Shown here: positions 9,619 through 18,825 of the stretch, in pieces
How positions within the stretch are numbered: position 1 is the first letter of the stretch
How the letters are laid out: every line of letters starts with the position of its first letter
Source of the DNA: Gammaproteobacteria bacterium
GTDB taxonomy: Bacteria > Pseudomonadota > Gammaproteobacteria > Ga0077554 > Ga007554
Length of the DNA: 59,761 bases
Reading direction: 5' to 3'
NCBI GenBank assembly: GCA_023266055.1
Contig: JAHFRW010000014.1
Span: 1 to 59,761, forward strand
Notes under the pieces: model-generated
What the model saw: only the letters and a program-made list of their open reading frames with translations
Told to the model about the DNA's origin: nothing
Database searches by the model: none
Position numbers and translations under genes: made by a program

Positions 9619-11094
9619 TTAGTTTCTGCCATAGGTGTCCTGAAACCTTACAATATCATCTTCGCCTAGATAGGCGCCGGATTGTACTTCTATCAACTCC
9701 AACGGTATGGCCCCCGGATTTTCCAGGCGATGTTTTTCACCAATAGGAATGTAAGTAGACTGGTTTTCCGTTAATAAAAACACGTTGTCACCGCATGTGA
9801 CACGCGCCGTACCACGCACCACGATCCAATGCTCCGCACGGTGATGGTGCATCTGTAGCGAAAGTGTCGCGCCCGGATTTACAACAATACGCTTGACCTG
9901 AAAGCGTTCTCCGCCATCAATGCCGTCGTAACTGCCCCAGGGACGGTACACTTTTCGATGCAGTAAATGCTCGGAACGCTGACTGTTTTTCAGATGAGAA
10001 ACAATCTTTTTTACATCCTGCGCCTGATCCTTATGCACAACCAGCACGGCGTCGGAGGTTTCAACCACAATCAAATTATCGACACCCACACAGGCCACAA
10101 AGCGGTGCTCGGCAATCAACAAGGTGTTTTGTGTTTGATGTGAAAACACATCACCCCGCATGACATTGCCATGTGCATCCTTGTCACTCACGTCCCACAA
10201 TGCTGCCCAGGCGCCAACGTCCGACCAACCTGCATCCAACGGCACAACGGCGGTTTTTTCCGCCGTTTGTGCTGCATTATCCGGGGTGAGTTTTTCCATA
10301 ACGGCATAATCAATGGAATCAGAGGGGCATTCCGTAAATGCCGTTTTATCCACGCGGTAAAAATCGTGGTCGTTTTTGCCTTGCTGATAAGCGGCCTGAC
10401 ACGCATGCACCATGGCAGGCTGAAACTGCGCCAGTTCCCGCATCCATACCGATGCCTTCACCATGAAAATACCGCTGTTCCACAAATATTGACCAGAGGC
10501 CAGATAACTTTCGGCACGGGCGGCATCCGGCTTTTCAACAAAAGCCGCAATCTGGCAGGCACCCGATTTAATCACAGCACCCTGTCGAATATATCCGTAA
10601 CCGGTCTCTGCCCGGTTTGGCACAATACCAAAGGTGACAAGACGCCCCTGTTCGGCAAGCGCCGCCCCTTCCACTACGGCTTTCTGAAAGGCCACCGTGT
10701 CCTGAATAATATGGTCGGCAGGCATGACCAGCAAAACCGGATCCTGCCCTGCGGACGACGGCCCATGACCAGCGGCCGCCAGCGCGCCCAGCATTAACGC
10801 AGGCGCCGTGTTACGCCCCACGGGCTCCAGAATAATGGCCGCTGGTTTTATGCTCATTTGCCGCAACTGCTCTGCCACCAGAAAGCGGTGTTCTTCATTG
10901 CATACGATCAACGGCGCCAGAACCACATCGGCTCCGGCCAGATGGCCTTGCAGGCCCTCCAGACGTAACAGGGTTGACTGCAACATGGTATTGTCGCCCG
11001 CCAGCGCCAGCAATTGCTTGGGATAGTGTTCCCGAGACATCGGCCAGAGACGTGAACCAGAGCCGCCGGACAAAACAAGTGGTTGAATGTACAT
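9619..11094 (-). CDS. manC: mannose-1-phosphate guanylyltransferase / mannose-6-phosphate isomerase
   Basis: A 491-residue bifunctional enzyme of the ManC/CpsB/AlgA type. The N-terminal nucleotidyltransferase has the signature LSGGSGSRLWPMSREHYPKQ at residues 8-27, NTAPALMLGAL, VMPADHII and the FVEKPD block. The C-terminal cupin (type II phosphomannose isomerase) has RPWGSYDGIDGGERFQVKRI followed by the metal site LQMHHHRAEHWIVV. It converts fructose-6-P to mannose-6-P and forms GDP-mannose from mannose-1-P and GTP, feeding exopolysaccharide or O-antigen synthesis. No other sugar gene adjoins it, so it serves a pathway elsewhere. It faces the M48 protease gene across a 200-bp divergent promoter region. 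The symbol manC is used for the family; algA or cpsB would be equally defensible. Confidence 0.92.
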   Translation of the reverse strand: MYIQPLVLSGGSGSRLWPMSREHYPKQLLALAGDNTMLQSTLLRLEGLQGHLAGADVVLAPLIVCNEEHRFLVAEQLRQMSIKPAAIILEPVGRNTAPALMLGALAAAGHGPSSAGQDPVLLVMPADHIIQDTVAFQKAVVEGAALAEQGRLVTFGIVPNRAETGYGYIRQGAVIKSGACQIAAFVEKPDAARAESYLASGQYLWNSGIFMVKASVWMRELAQFQPAMVHACQAAYQQGKNDHDFYRVDKTAFTECPSDSIDYAVMEKLTPDNAAQTAEKTAVVPLDAGWSDVGAWAALWDVSDKDAHGNVMRGDVFSHQTQNTLLIAEHRFVACVGVDNLIVVETSDAVLVVHKDQAQDVKKIVSHLKNSQRSEHLLHRKVYRPWGSYDGIDGGERFQVKRIVVNPGATLSLQMHHHRAEHWIVVRGTARVTCGDNVFLLTENQSTYIPIGEKHRLENPGAIPLELIEVQSGAYLGEDDIVRFQDTYGRN

Positions 11095-11294
11095 GTATTT
11101 TTACCTTTGAAAACGCGCTTCCAGCCTGGCCAACCATTACACTGGCAGGAAATTATATAAGATAACCGATGTCTTATCATAGGTTATTGAAAAATAAAGC
11201 TGATACCCTGTATTAATGCAATAATGGCAGGGTGAACTACCGACAGATTACCCTGTCCCAATGTATCCTACTGCAATAAGGCGCCCTGACCGTT

Positions 11295-12743
11295 GTGAGC
11301 ATACAAAACTCCATCCTTGCATGTTGCCTGGTGTGCGGCCTCGCGCTACCGCAGCATAGCCTCGCTCTGGAGCTACCCAATATGGGCAGCTCTTCAGGCG
11401 CCATTGTCTCTCCCGAAGAAGAGCGCCGTATGGGTGAAGAGCTCATGCGCCGTATTCGCCAGTCGTTACCGCTGATAGAAGACCCTGAAGTGACGGAATA
11501 TATTCAGTCGCTGGGTTATCAGCTCGTTGCCAATAGCGATACACCCAGCCAGGATTTTACTTTCTTTGTCATTAACGATAGCTCGATTAACGCTTTTGCA
11601 GCACCGGGAGGATTTGTTGGTATTAATAGCGGCTTGATTATGGCCTCGGAATCCGAAAGCGAACTGGCCTCGGTCATGGCACATGAAATTGTGCACGTCA
11701 CACAGCGCCACCTGGCACGCGCCATTGAGAAAGCCAACAAAATGAACCTGCCTGCTACTGCGGCACTGATTGCAGCGATTATTCTGGCGGGGAAAAACAC
11801 TCAGGTCGGTCAGGCCGCCGTCATGGCTACCATGGCAGGCAACACCCAGAATCAACTGAACTTCACGCGCGCCCACGAGCAGGAAGCTGACCGTCTGGGC
11901 ATGGAAATTCTGGTCAATGCCGGCTTTAATCCGCAAAGCATGCCAACATTTTTTGAAAAACTGCAACAAGCCAGCCGCTTTTATGATAACAAGTTGCCCG
12001 AATTGTTAAGAACACATCCGGTGACCGGTTCGCGTATTGCAGATTCGCGTAATCGCGCCGAGCAGTATTCAATAAAAAAGAAATATGCGGATAACGAAAC
12101 CTATCAACTGGTGCGCGCCAAGCTGAATGTACTGACCAGCGAAAACCCCAACACCTATATTAAGAACCTTGAAGACGTTACCAAAAAAAATCCGTCTTCA
12201 ATGAAGGATTATGAACGCTATGGTTATGCGCTGGCGCTGACTGCCGCAAACCGTTACGGCGATGCGCGTACGCAAATTGAAAAATTACTGGCTGGTGAAC
12301 CCGAAAAGATTTCCTACATCATTGCGTCGGCAAAACTGGAGATGGCCGACAAGAACCTGTCCGTCGCGCTGCATAATTTAAGCGCTGCGCTTGATCTGTA
12401 TCCGCACAATCACCCCTTAACCGTTGTATATGCCAACGCGTTACTGGAAGATGAACAGGCAGAAGCCGCCCGCATCCTGCTCAAGGAACACGTACGCCGC
12501 ATTCCCAGTAATCCGGCCCTCTACACATTACTGGCGCGTGCCGAAGGAGAAGCCGGATATACGGTTGACTCACACCAGTCACTTGCAGAGTATTATTATT
12601 TGAGCGGTGAAACACATTCGGCCATCGAGCAACTGAACATTGCCCTGCGCCTGACACAAAGCAAGGACTTCTACCGCACCTCACGCATAGAAGCCCGCCT
12701 TAAACAACTGAAGGCCTATGCACTTGCAGAGGCAAAACGTTGA
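11295..12743 (+). CDS. bepA: M48 family periplasmic metalloprotease with TPR domain (BepA-like)
   Basis: 482 residues from a GTG start. A signal peptide (residues 1-25, ending SLALELP) exports the protein. The M48 zinc protease domain has HEIVH at residues 130-134 and the third zinc ligand in EADRLG near 197. The C-terminal half, from about residue 270, is built of TPR-like helices (YERYGYALALTAANRYGDAR, LYTLLARAEGEAGYTV). The arrangement is that of E. coli BepA (YfgC), a periplasmic protease and chaperone that helps assemble and degrade LptD and BAM substrates at the outer membrane. The family call is secure; orthology to BepA is likely from length and domain order. It stands alone on the plus strand and converges on the terB-like gene. 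Confidence 0.88.
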   Translation: MSIQNSILACCLVCGLALPQHSLALELPNMGSSSGAIVSPEEERRMGEELMRRIRQSLPLIEDPEVTEYIQSLGYQLVANSDTPSQDFTFFVINDSSINAFAAPGGFVGINSGLIMASESESELASVMAHEIVHVTQRHLARAIEKANKMNLPATAALIAAIILAGKNTQVGQAAVMATMAGNTQNQLNFTRAHEQEADRLGMEILVNAGFNPQSMPTFFEKLQQASRFYDNKLPELLRTHPVTGSRIADSRNRAEQYSIKKKYADNETYQLVRAKLNVLTSENPNTYIKNLEDVTKKNPSSMKDYERYGYALALTAANRYGDARTQIEKLLAGEPEKISYIIASAKLEMADKNLSVALHNLSAALDLYPHNHPLTVVYANALLEDEQAEAARILLKEHVRRIPSNPALYTLLARAEGEAGYTVDSHQSLAEYYYLSGETHSAIEQLNIALRLTQSKDFYRTSRIEARLKQLKAYALAEAKR

Positions 12744-12798
12744 ACTCTATCACTGTAAATCCGACGGTTCACATTCGACAACCATAATATCCGGGCAA

Positions 12799-13272
12799 TT
12801 ACCGGGCACCTTGCTGCATTTCAATCTCGACTTTGTGACGGGTACGTGCGAAATCAACCTCGGTAAGATGCAACAGATCCGTGACCTTGCGCACCAGATG
12901 TTCTTCGTGCTTGTCCTTGCGTTCATCCGCAAACGCGATGCGCCACATCATTTCCAGCATATGCCGCTTCTGCTCAACCGAAAAATGCCTGTCAATCAGG
13001 CTGGTGAACTGATATAGCGAGGTGGCATCATCCGCTTCTTTTTCGGCAAGCTGTATCAACTCGGCCGTTTCCTGATCTGAAAGACTGAAAATACGCTTCA
13101 CTGCATTCACAACGGTCTCACGTTCACTGTCATTGACATCGAAATCAGCACGACTGGTTTCAATCAGGAGTGCGGCGGTCGCCAAACGCAGCGCATGCTC
13201 CGAATCGGTATTACCGCTTGCGCTCGCAGGCTGAAGATGAGTATCGAAAAACTGGCGAATCGCTGTCAACAT
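12799..13272 (-). CDS. TerB-like tellurite resistance domain protein
   Basis: A 157-residue, soluble, helical protein. The core HALRLATAALLIETSRADFD followed by NDSERETVVNAVKRIFSLS, and the later MLEMMWRIAFADERKDKHEE, match the TerB-like (DUF533/COG4103) fold, whose acidic residues may bind metal. The acidic pair in RADFDVND and ADERKDKHEE lies at the two equivalent turns. No tellurite genes are near. It is the last gene of a dnaX-ybaB-recR transcript and begins about 36 bp after recR, so co-expression is likely. Function in this family is unknown. Confidence 0.75.
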   Translation of the reverse strand: MLTAIRQFFDTHLQPASASGNTDSEHALRLATAALLIETSRADFDVNDSERETVVNAVKRIFSLSDQETAELIQLAEKEADDATSLYQFTSLIDRHFSVEQKRHMLEMMWRIAFADERKDKHEEHLVRKVTDLLHLTEVDFARTRHKVEIEMQQGAR

Positions 13273-13308
13273 GAAAAATACGCCTCCTGTTTCAAGATGA
13301 TAAAAAAC

Positions 13309-13905
13309 TTACAATTCCTTGCGTCCGGCAAACGCGTGCAACAATGTTCCGCCATCGACATATTCCAGCTCGCCACCCAGCGGTATGCCATGCGCAATAC
13401 GCGTGGGTTTAATGCCACGTTTATGCACCATTTCAGCAATATAATGTGCGGTGGCCTCGCCTTCCACAGTGGAATTGGTTGCCAGAATGACTTCGTCAAT
13501 CACGCCTGTATCAAGATGCGCAATCAATTGATCCAGGCCAATTTCACGGGGACCAATGCCGTCAAGCGGTGACAAATGGCCCATCAATACAAAATACAAA
13601 CCCTTATACGTACCAGAACGTTCTATGGCCTGCACGTCACCCGGCATTTCCACGACACACAATTGTGCCCGGTCACGGCCACTGCTGGCGCACAAGCGAC
13701 ATATTTCCAGTTCGGTTAACGTGCGGCACGACACACAATGGCCTACCTTGTCGGCCGCCAATGACAAGGTCTGCGCCAAACGGCGCGCACCTGCGCGATC
13801 ACGTTCCAGCAAATGAAATGCCATGCGTTGCGCTGACTTGGGGCCAATGCCCGGCAAACAACGCAACGCCGTAATAAGCTGCCCTATCAGGGAATCATCT
13901 ATCAC
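13309..13905 (-). CDS. recR: recombination protein RecR
   Basis: A complete 198-residue RecR. It has the N-terminal helix-hairpin-helix ([20 protein letters not shown]), the four-cysteine zinc finger [18 protein letters not shown] and the Toprim domain with [35 protein letters not shown] and the later [16 protein letters not shown]. RecR works with RecO and RecF to load RecA at single-strand gaps. The order dnaX-ybaB-recR is conserved across proteobacteria; the spacing to ybaB is 8 bp, so translation is probably coupled. Confidence 0.96.
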   Translation of the reverse strand: MIDDSLIGQLITALRCLPGIGPKSAQRMAFHLLERDRAGARRLAQTLSLAADKVGHCVSCRTLTELEICRLCASSGRDRAQLCVVEMPGDVQAIERSGTYKGLYFVLMGHLSPLDGIGPREIGLDQLIAHLDTGVIDEVILATNSTVEGEATAHYIAEMVHKRGIKPTRIAHGIPLGGELEYVDGGTLLHAFAGRKEL

Positions 13906-13913
13906 GGGAAATC

Positions 13914-14240
13914 TTAAAACGGCATCTTGAAACCGGGCGGCAAGCTCATGCCAGCGGTCATACCTGACATTCTTTCCTGAGAATTTTTTTCTACCTGACG
14001 TACAGCATCATTCACTGCCGCCGCGAGTAAATCTTCGAGCATTTCCTTGTCATCTTTCATCAGACTGGGATCAATACTGACGCGCTTGATGTCATGCCGA
14101 CCCGTCATCACTACACTGACCATACCGCCCCCGGCCTGCCCGGTCACTTCCATATTCGCCAGTTCCTGCTGGGCTTTCTGCATATCTTCCTGCATTTTTT
14201 GCGCCTGTTTCATCAGGTTGCCAATACCGCCTTTCATCAT
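13914..14240 (-). CDS. ybaB: YbaB/EbfC family nucleoid-associated protein
   Basis: A 108-residue protein beginning [20 protein letters not shown], with a coiled N-terminal helix, the [20 protein letters not shown] strand pair and the [18 protein letters not shown] helix. The C-terminus ends in the usual Gly/Met-rich tail ([18 protein letters not shown]). The family forms DNA-binding dimers that bridge and compact DNA. It lies between dnaX and recR as in E. coli, 48 bp after dnaX. Confidence 0.95.
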   Translation of the reverse strand: MMKGGIGNLMKQAQKMQEDMQKAQQELANMEVTGQAGGGMVSVVMTGRHDIKRVSIDPSLMKDDKEMLEDLLAAAVNDAVRQVEKNSQERMSGMTAGMSLPPGFKMPF

Positions 14241-14288
14241 TGCTGTTACCTCAAATTAAGGACTAACCAAAATATTAAACCGCAGAAA

Positions 14289-15962
14289 TTACACCGGCCG
14301 AATCGATTCCGGCACCACACGTGCATTGAAGGCTTCCTGCATGGCCTTGATATTGACATCATCCGTAATTGTCCGCACCGCTGCCTGATGCCGGTCAACA
14401 TCACGCTGCTCCTGTATCACGGCGGGCGTTTCAGCGTGGGGCACGCCCACATCAATCACCAGCCGCATCGGCTTGCCATAGTGATTGCTGAGCGCCTGTT
14501 GCAGACGTTCTTCAATTTTTTTATTGCGCAGGGAAAGATGTGTCGGCGCCAGAATCAGATGCACGCCATCTTCCTCCTGTTTTTTAAGTGCGCAATGCGC
14601 TGCCAACTGGCGCGCCATGCCTTCCAGTTTCAACATTTCCACGATATTCATCCATTCCATGCCCAGCGCGGTCAGTGCAGCGGCCGCGCTCGGTGGCACT
14701 GTTAACCCTGACACTACCGCAGCGGGTGCAACCGGGGGTGGCATGGGTGCCCTGGCCTGCACCGGCTGCCTGACAGTGGCGGCGGGTGTACTATTTACCG
14801 ACCGTTCTGCAACCGCAGGCACAATCCTGCGTTGAGGTGCTGCCCCGTGGGGTGGGGTCGTTACCGTGCCGACGGAATCCACAGGCCGAAATGCCAGCAT
14901 ACGTAACAACACCATTTCCAGCCCGCTGCGCGGATCCGGTGCCAAGGCCAGATCACGCCGACCTATCAGACCAATCTGATAAAACAACTGTACATCTTCC
15001 GCTGATAGCTGTGCCGCCAGCCGGGTCACGGCATCACGATCACCCAGACTATCATCCACGGCCTCGGGTACTACCTGTGCCAGTGCAATCCGATGCAGCA
15101 ACGATACCAACTCCGCCAGTACATCCGCAAAATCCGGCGCCTGTTCTGCCACGCTATTGATCTGCTGCAATACCGCCTGGGCATCGTTCACGGCCAGTGC
15201 TTCAGCCAATGCGATGACCTGATTCTGCTCAAGTGTACCCAGCATGGTGCGTACATCCGCTTCATGTACCTCGCCCCCGCCATAGGCAATGGCCTGATCA
15301 AGCAGACTCAGTGCATCACGCATGCTGCCATCGGCAGCACGGGCAATATGTGCCAGTGCTGCCGACTCACTGGCAATACCTTCCTGCTCCAGAATAAAGG
15401 TCAATTGCGGGGTTATCAATTCGACAGGCAGACGCTTCAGGCTGAATTGCAGGCAGCGTGACAAAATGGTGGCGGGCAACCGTTGCGGATCGGTGGTGGC
15501 CAGTAAAAACTTGACGTGAGGGGGGGGTTCTTCCAGGGTTTTGAGCAACGCGTTGAAACTATGCGTCGATAACATATGCACTTCGTCGATAAGATACACC
15601 TTGTAGCGCCCCCGGGTCGGCGCGTACTGCACGTTTTCCAGCAAATCGCGTGTATCTTCCACCTTGGTGCGCGAAGCCGCATCAACTTCAATCAAGTCAA
15701 CAAAACGCCCTTCGTTGATTTCGCAACAGGCACTGCACACACCACAGGGGGTGGCGGTGACGCCTGTTTCACAATTCAGCGAGCGCGCCAGAATCCGCGC
15801 AATCGTCGTCTTGCCCACGCCACGTGTACCGGTAAACAGATAGGCATGATGCAGACGATTATTATCCAGGGCATTGATCAAGGCACGTAATACATGCGCT
15901 TGCCCAACCATTTCACGAAAAGTACGCGGACGCCACTTGCGGGCCAAAACTTGATAGCTCAT
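14289..15962 (-). CDS. dnaX: DNA polymerase III subunits gamma and tau
   Basis: The reading frame extends to 16094 but its first 44 codons overlap the 4.5S RNA gene and give non-family sequence; the family start MSYQVLARKWRPRTF sits at the ATG at 15962, giving 557 residues. It has the Walker A motif GTRGVGKTTIARILARSLNC, the zinc site (CETG..., CGVCSAC), Walker B YLIDEVHML and the SRC sensor in ATILSRCLQF. The C-terminal third includes a Pro/Ala-rich linker and a tau-type polymerase-binding region. It is the clamp-loader ATPase. I do not see an obvious A-AAA-AAG slippery site in the expected place, so production of a short gamma form by the E. coli mechanism is not supported. A run of eight G occurs near 15520 on the plus strand. 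Confidence 0.95.
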   Translation of the reverse strand: MSYQVLARKWRPRTFREMVGQAHVLRALINALDNNRLHHAYLFTGTRGVGKTTIARILARSLNCETGVTATPCGVCSACCEINEGRFVDLIEVDAASRTKVEDTRDLLENVQYAPTRGRYKVYLIDEVHMLSTHSFNALLKTLEEPPPHVKFLLATTDPQRLPATILSRCLQFSLKRLPVELITPQLTFILEQEGIASESAALAHIARAADGSMRDALSLLDQAIAYGGGEVHEADVRTMLGTLEQNQVIALAEALAVNDAQAVLQQINSVAEQAPDFADVLAELVSLLHRIALAQVVPEAVDDSLGDRDAVTRLAAQLSAEDVQLFYQIGLIGRRDLALAPDPRSGLEMVLLRMLAFRPVDSVGTVTTPPHGAAPQRRIVPAVAERSVNSTPAATVRQPVQARAPMPPPVAPAAVVSGLTVPPSAAAALTALGMEWMNIVEMLKLEGMARQLAAHCALKKQEEDGVHLILAPTHLSLRNKKIEERLQQALSNHYGKPMRLVIDVGVPHAETPAVIQEQRDVDRHQAAVRTITDDVNIKAMQEAFNARVVPESIRPV

Positions 15963-16055
15963 AGAGACACAAAATAACACAAACGGGATGATGATTCGAG
16001 GCACGACAGGGATTTTAAAGCGCTCTTCCCGGCATACGTCACAGACAGTTAAGGC

Positions 16056-16167
16056 GGCAGCCTGCACCCGCCGAACCTCGGCACACGAATCCACTGCGAC
16101 CGTTGCTCCCTTCCGGGCCTGGCGGGGTTAACAATGTATCGTTGCGAGGAGACCGATGCAGACTACC
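16056..16167 (-). ncRNA. ffs: signal recognition particle 4.5S RNA
   Basis: The minus strand carries the conserved SRP domain IV: CCAGGCCCGGAAGGGAGCA forms the GGAA-tetraloop hairpin with the asymmetric bulge that binds Ffh. The upstream part (GGTCTCCTCGCAACG) and downstream part (CGTGTGCCGAGG) match the E. coli 4.5S RNA. The ends GGTAGTCTGCATC (16167-16155) and GGTGCAGGCTGCC (16068-16056) form a 13-bp terminal helix including G-U pairs, which fixes the 112-nt boundaries. It lies just upstream of dnaX on the same strand, a common gammaproteobacterial arrangement. Confidence 0.95.
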
Positions 16168-16179
16168 ATAACAGGTTGT

Positions 16180-16207
16180 AAAAAAAGGCTTTTCTGTCAC
16201 ACAGAAA
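16180..16207 (-). terminator. intrinsic terminator below tRNA-Ser
   Basis: On the minus strand TTTCTGT-GTG-ACAGAAA (16207-16191) forms a perfect 7-bp hairpin, followed four bases later by a run of seven T (16186-16180). It lies between tRNA-Ser and ffs and would end the tRNA transcript just before ffs begins. Confidence 0.6.
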
Positions 16208-16325
16208 CGGCGCCATCATTTGCCTGGCGCGGGTGGAAGCTCCATCATTAACATGGCGCCTTCACCAGCTCCATCACTCCAAAGCCTCCATAAAAACAAG
16301 CTGATGAGCAAAAAAGAACCAACGA

Positions 16326-16416
16326 TGGCGGAGAGGGAGGGATTCGAACCCTCGATACGCTATTAACGTATACACACTTTCCAGGCGTGCTCCTTAAACC
16401 GCTCGGACACCTCTCC
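16326..16416 (-). tRNA. tRNA-Ser(GGA)
   Basis: The minus strand gives a 91-nt class II tRNA with an encoded CCA end. The acceptor arms GGAGAGG and CCTCTCC pair fully. The anticodon loop CTGGAAA carries GGA, which reads UCC and UCU serine codons. A long variable arm (ATACGTTAATAGCGTAT) typical of tRNA-Ser and the T-arm GGTTCGAATCC are present. Confidence 0.95.
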
Positions 16417-16590
16417 CAGGAACTTTGCCGCCAATAATGGCAAACAAGGCCCGCAATTCTAAACCACAATGACCGGCGGCACAATGGTTTATGTTACCAG
16501 CAAACAGAACGGCGTGCTGACCGAATATCACAATCAAGGTGCGACTACCCTTTCAGGGCCGCCAATACGCTTTTTCAGAAACCCTTTTGG

Positions 16591-16899
16591 TTACCGTTTT
16601 TCAGGAGGCAAGCCACCCACCAAGGCCATGAGCGCCGCCTGCACATCGGGGTCAACCGGCCTGTGTTTGACGTTGGTGCTCGCTGGATGCATGACAAGAA
16701 AATTGCCGTTCTTCCAGTTTTTTGATGGCCTGATGGGCCTGGGAACAAAGCCACCACCACAATTTGGACAAACATTACTCAAAACGTCATCAACACACAC
16801 CGCGCAGAAAGTGCACTCATAGGTACAGATACGCGCCTCAAGCGAATTGGGCGACAACGATTTATTGCAATGTTCACAGGTTGGTCTGAGTTCGAGCAT
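16591..16899 (-). CDS. DUF1272 zinc-binding protein
   Basis: A 102-residue protein starting MLELRPTCEHCNKSL and holding four pairs of cysteines: CEHC, the spaced CTYECTFCAVC and CPNC. The segment up to PRPIRPSKNW matches DUF1272, a small probably zinc-binding domain. The C-terminal part (residues 65-102) is less conserved and includes two histidines. The function of the family is unknown. It is a single gene, flanked by tRNA-Ser downstream and a divergent PII-like gene upstream, with about 340 bp of promoter region between. Confidence 0.85.
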   Translation of the reverse strand: MLELRPTCEHCNKSLSPNSLEARICTYECTFCAVCVDDVLSNVCPNCGGGFVPRPIRPSKNWKNGNFLVMHPASTNVKHRPVDPDVQAALMALVGGLPPEKR

Positions 16900-17239
16900 G
16901 CGCCACCTCTTTAATCATCAAATTCAACACCCAACATTCAGCGGCCTTATATATGACCTATGTGCGCAGAGCCATGCTCGGCCAGCATCCCGAAACCACA
17001 TGCATCAGCAAACATGTATTAAATTAAAGTGTAACTCACGGTCGCGAGAAACAGGTAGGGGGGGATGTCGGCAACCGCTGGATTGTGGTAATACATAGGT
17101 GAGAAACCCCCAAATACCACACGCTCGATGCATTAGTAAATATAAATGAAAACAGTAAAAACTATTAATTATTTTTTTGCTACTTCCCCACATACACTGA
17201 CATAATGAAGCGCACTACGCGCCCATTTGGAGATCAACC
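16900..17239. other. 340-bp divergent intergenic region with no gene seen
   Basis: This gap separates the DUF1272 gene (minus) and the PII-like gene (plus). I see no credible coding sequence and no strong inverted repeat. It becomes AT-rich toward the plus-strand gene and holds a seven-G run near 17058. It presumably carries the two divergent promoters. Confidence 0.5.
17177..17206 (+). promoter_or_regulatory. possible sigma-70 promoter of the PII-like/sbtA unit
   Basis: TTGCTA (17177-17182) and CATAAT (17201-17206) are 18 bp apart, in an AT-rich stretch. They lie about 35 bp before the ATG at 17240, which is preceded by TTTGGAGATC as ribosome-binding site. Both hexamers deviate from consensus, so this is a plausible reading only. 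Confidence 0.4.
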
Positions 17240-17566
17240 ATGAGACGGCTGGAACAGAAAAAACTATTGACCCTCATTACCTCACGCGCATTGGAAAAAA
17301 TGATTATTGAAACATTGCGTCTGCGCGGTGTTGGCGGTTATACCGTAGTACAGGCCAGCGGTGCCGGCTCTTCCGGGCTTCAGTCGGGAATGCTTGAATG
17401 TGACTCCAACATTTTGATTTATATTATCCTCTCGGAAGCACGTCTGGTAACCTTGCTCGATGATCTTGATGACATGATGCATCGTAATTACCGAATCAAG
17501 GTGATCGTGACAGACATCTCTATCCTGCCACGCAAGATCGCCCGGGGGTCTGCTTCAGACGAATAA
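17240..17566 (+). CDS. PII-like signalling protein next to SbtA (SbtB/CPII-like)
   Basis: A 108-residue protein with the ferredoxin-like PII pattern: KKLLTLITSRALEKMIIETL as first strand and helix, GVGGYTVVQASGAGSSG in place of the T-loop region, and MHRNYRIKVIVTDISILP as the last helix and strand. It lacks the uridylylatable Tyr51 region of GlnB, so it is not a nitrogen PII. Its place about 160 bp before a SbtA-type transporter matches the SbtB proteins of cyanobacteria and the carboxysome-associated CPII of Thiomonas, which bind adenyl nucleotides and tune bicarbonate uptake. The C-terminal cysteine R-loop of cyanobacterial SbtB is absent; the protein ends RGSASDE. Role in controlling SbtA is inferred from family and position. 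Confidence 0.75.
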   Translation: MRRLEQKKLLTLITSRALEKMIIETLRLRGVGGYTVVQASGAGSSGLQSGMLECDSNILIYIILSEARLVTLLDDLDDMMHRNYRIKVIVTDISILPRKIARGSASDE

Positions 17567-17725
17567 AAGATTTCTGTCAAACCATTCACCCCTGATACCT
17601 TGCCACCCTTGGCCTGCGACAAGGCCTTAGGCTTCGGGCAGCGTAAAAGGGCCCGTAAACAGAGCGCCGCTCTATTACATTTATAAAATTTATAGATAAC
17701 CAGGAATTGATAAGGAAAACTGATA

Positions 17726-18730
17726 ATGGACGCCAAATCATTTGCAACCCTGCTTGACCCCGCCATTTTATTCTTTTTTCTGGGCATGTTTGCCGCAATG
17801 GTGAGATCCAATCTGGAGATACCGGCCCCCATTGCCAAAGTGCTATCCCTGTATCTGCTCATGGCAATAGGCATCAAAGGCGGTGTGGCTTTAAGTGTAA
17901 GCGGCATTCATGCACAGATGATGGTCGGGCTTTCGATTGCTCTATTCATGGCCTTTTTTGTACCGCTCTACACCTTCCCTCTGCTGCGCCGTAAACTCGA
18001 TGGTTTCAACGCCGCCGCGATTGCCGCCACCTATGGCTCAGTAAGCGCAGTCACCTTTATCGCGGCCGGACAATTCCTGGACAACCAGGGCGTGGCATAC
18101 GGTGGATACATGGCAGTAGCACTGGTGATCATGGAAGCGCCGGCAGTAATCATGGCCGTAGGACTTGCCGCCCTGACACGTGCACGTCTGGCAAAGAAGG
18201 ATGTCACTGTTGCGGTAACAAATACGGCAAGGGATCATGGCGCGTTCTCATTGAAAAACATTCTGCATGAGTCATTTACCGACGGGGCAATTATCCTGCT
18301 GATGGGAAGCCTGTTGATCGGCGTGATCGTGGGCGAGGATGGCTACAAGGTCATCAAGCCCTTCACAGGTGACCTGTTCAAGGGTGTGCTGGCATTTTTC
18401 CTGCTGGAGATGGGAATTCTGGTGGCCCGACGTGTGCGCGAGATGAAAGGCGTGGGGCCATTTCTTGTGGCCTTTGCCTTCCTCATTCCGATACTCAACG
18501 CGGTCATTGTTATCAGTCTGGCGCATTTCAGCGGTTTGTCGACGGGTGATACGCTGATGCTGGCAGTGCTCGCGGCGAGTGCGTCCTATATCGTGGTGCC
18601 TGCGGTGGTGCGCGTCGCTATTCCGGAGGCGAATCCAGGCCTTTATTTCGGTATGGCATTGGCACTCACCTTTCCGTTCAACATCGTGCTCGGAATTCCC
18701 CTGTATTACCACGTAATCCAGGCGTTCTGA
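17726..18730 (+). CDS. sbtA: SbtA-type sodium-dependent bicarbonate transporter
   Basis: A 334-residue membrane protein with about ten hydrophobic segments in two inverted halves. Family features include LLDPAILFFFLGMFAAMVRS and YLLMAIGIKGGVALS in the first half, AATYGSVSAVTFIAAGQFL near residue 105, and DTLMLAVLAASASYIVVPA in the second half. SbtA is a high-affinity Na+/HCO3- symporter. A central cytoplasmic stretch (residues 155-190, ARLAKKDVTVAVTNTARD) separates the halves. The paired PII-like gene upstream supports the assignment and suggests regulation by a nucleotide signal. No carboxysome or RuBisCO genes are in the window. A short GC-rich hairpin without a U-run lies after the stop, near 18778-18797. 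Confidence 0.88.
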   Translation: MDAKSFATLLDPAILFFFLGMFAAMVRSNLEIPAPIAKVLSLYLLMAIGIKGGVALSVSGIHAQMMVGLSIALFMAFFVPLYTFPLLRRKLDGFNAAAIAATYGSVSAVTFIAAGQFLDNQGVAYGGYMAVALVIMEAPAVIMAVGLAALTRARLAKKDVTVAVTNTARDHGAFSLKNILHESFTDGAIILLMGSLLIGVIVGEDGYKVIKPFTGDLFKGVLAFFLLEMGILVARRVREMKGVGPFLVAFAFLIPILNAVIVISLAHFSGLSTGDTLMLAVLAASASYIVVPAVVRVAIPEANPGLYFGMALALTFPFNIVLGIPLYYHVIQAF

Positions 18731-18825
18731 GAGACGGCCGATACATGTCGGAATATGAATTGATGGGAAAGATATGGCGCCCTTTACTTCAGGGCGACGA
18801 GGCTCAGCGTAACGGCTGATCAACG

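Noticed and set aside
14289-15962. Programmed frameshift site in dnaX for a short gamma subunit
   Set aside because: I found no A-AAA-AAG heptamer followed by a stem at the expected position. The G-rich run near 15520 is too early in the gene, within the ATPase domain.
15963-16094. A 44-residue N-terminal extension of DnaX
   Set aside because: Its sequence overlaps the 4.5S RNA gene and lacks similarity to DnaX; the family start MSYQVLARKW is at 15962.
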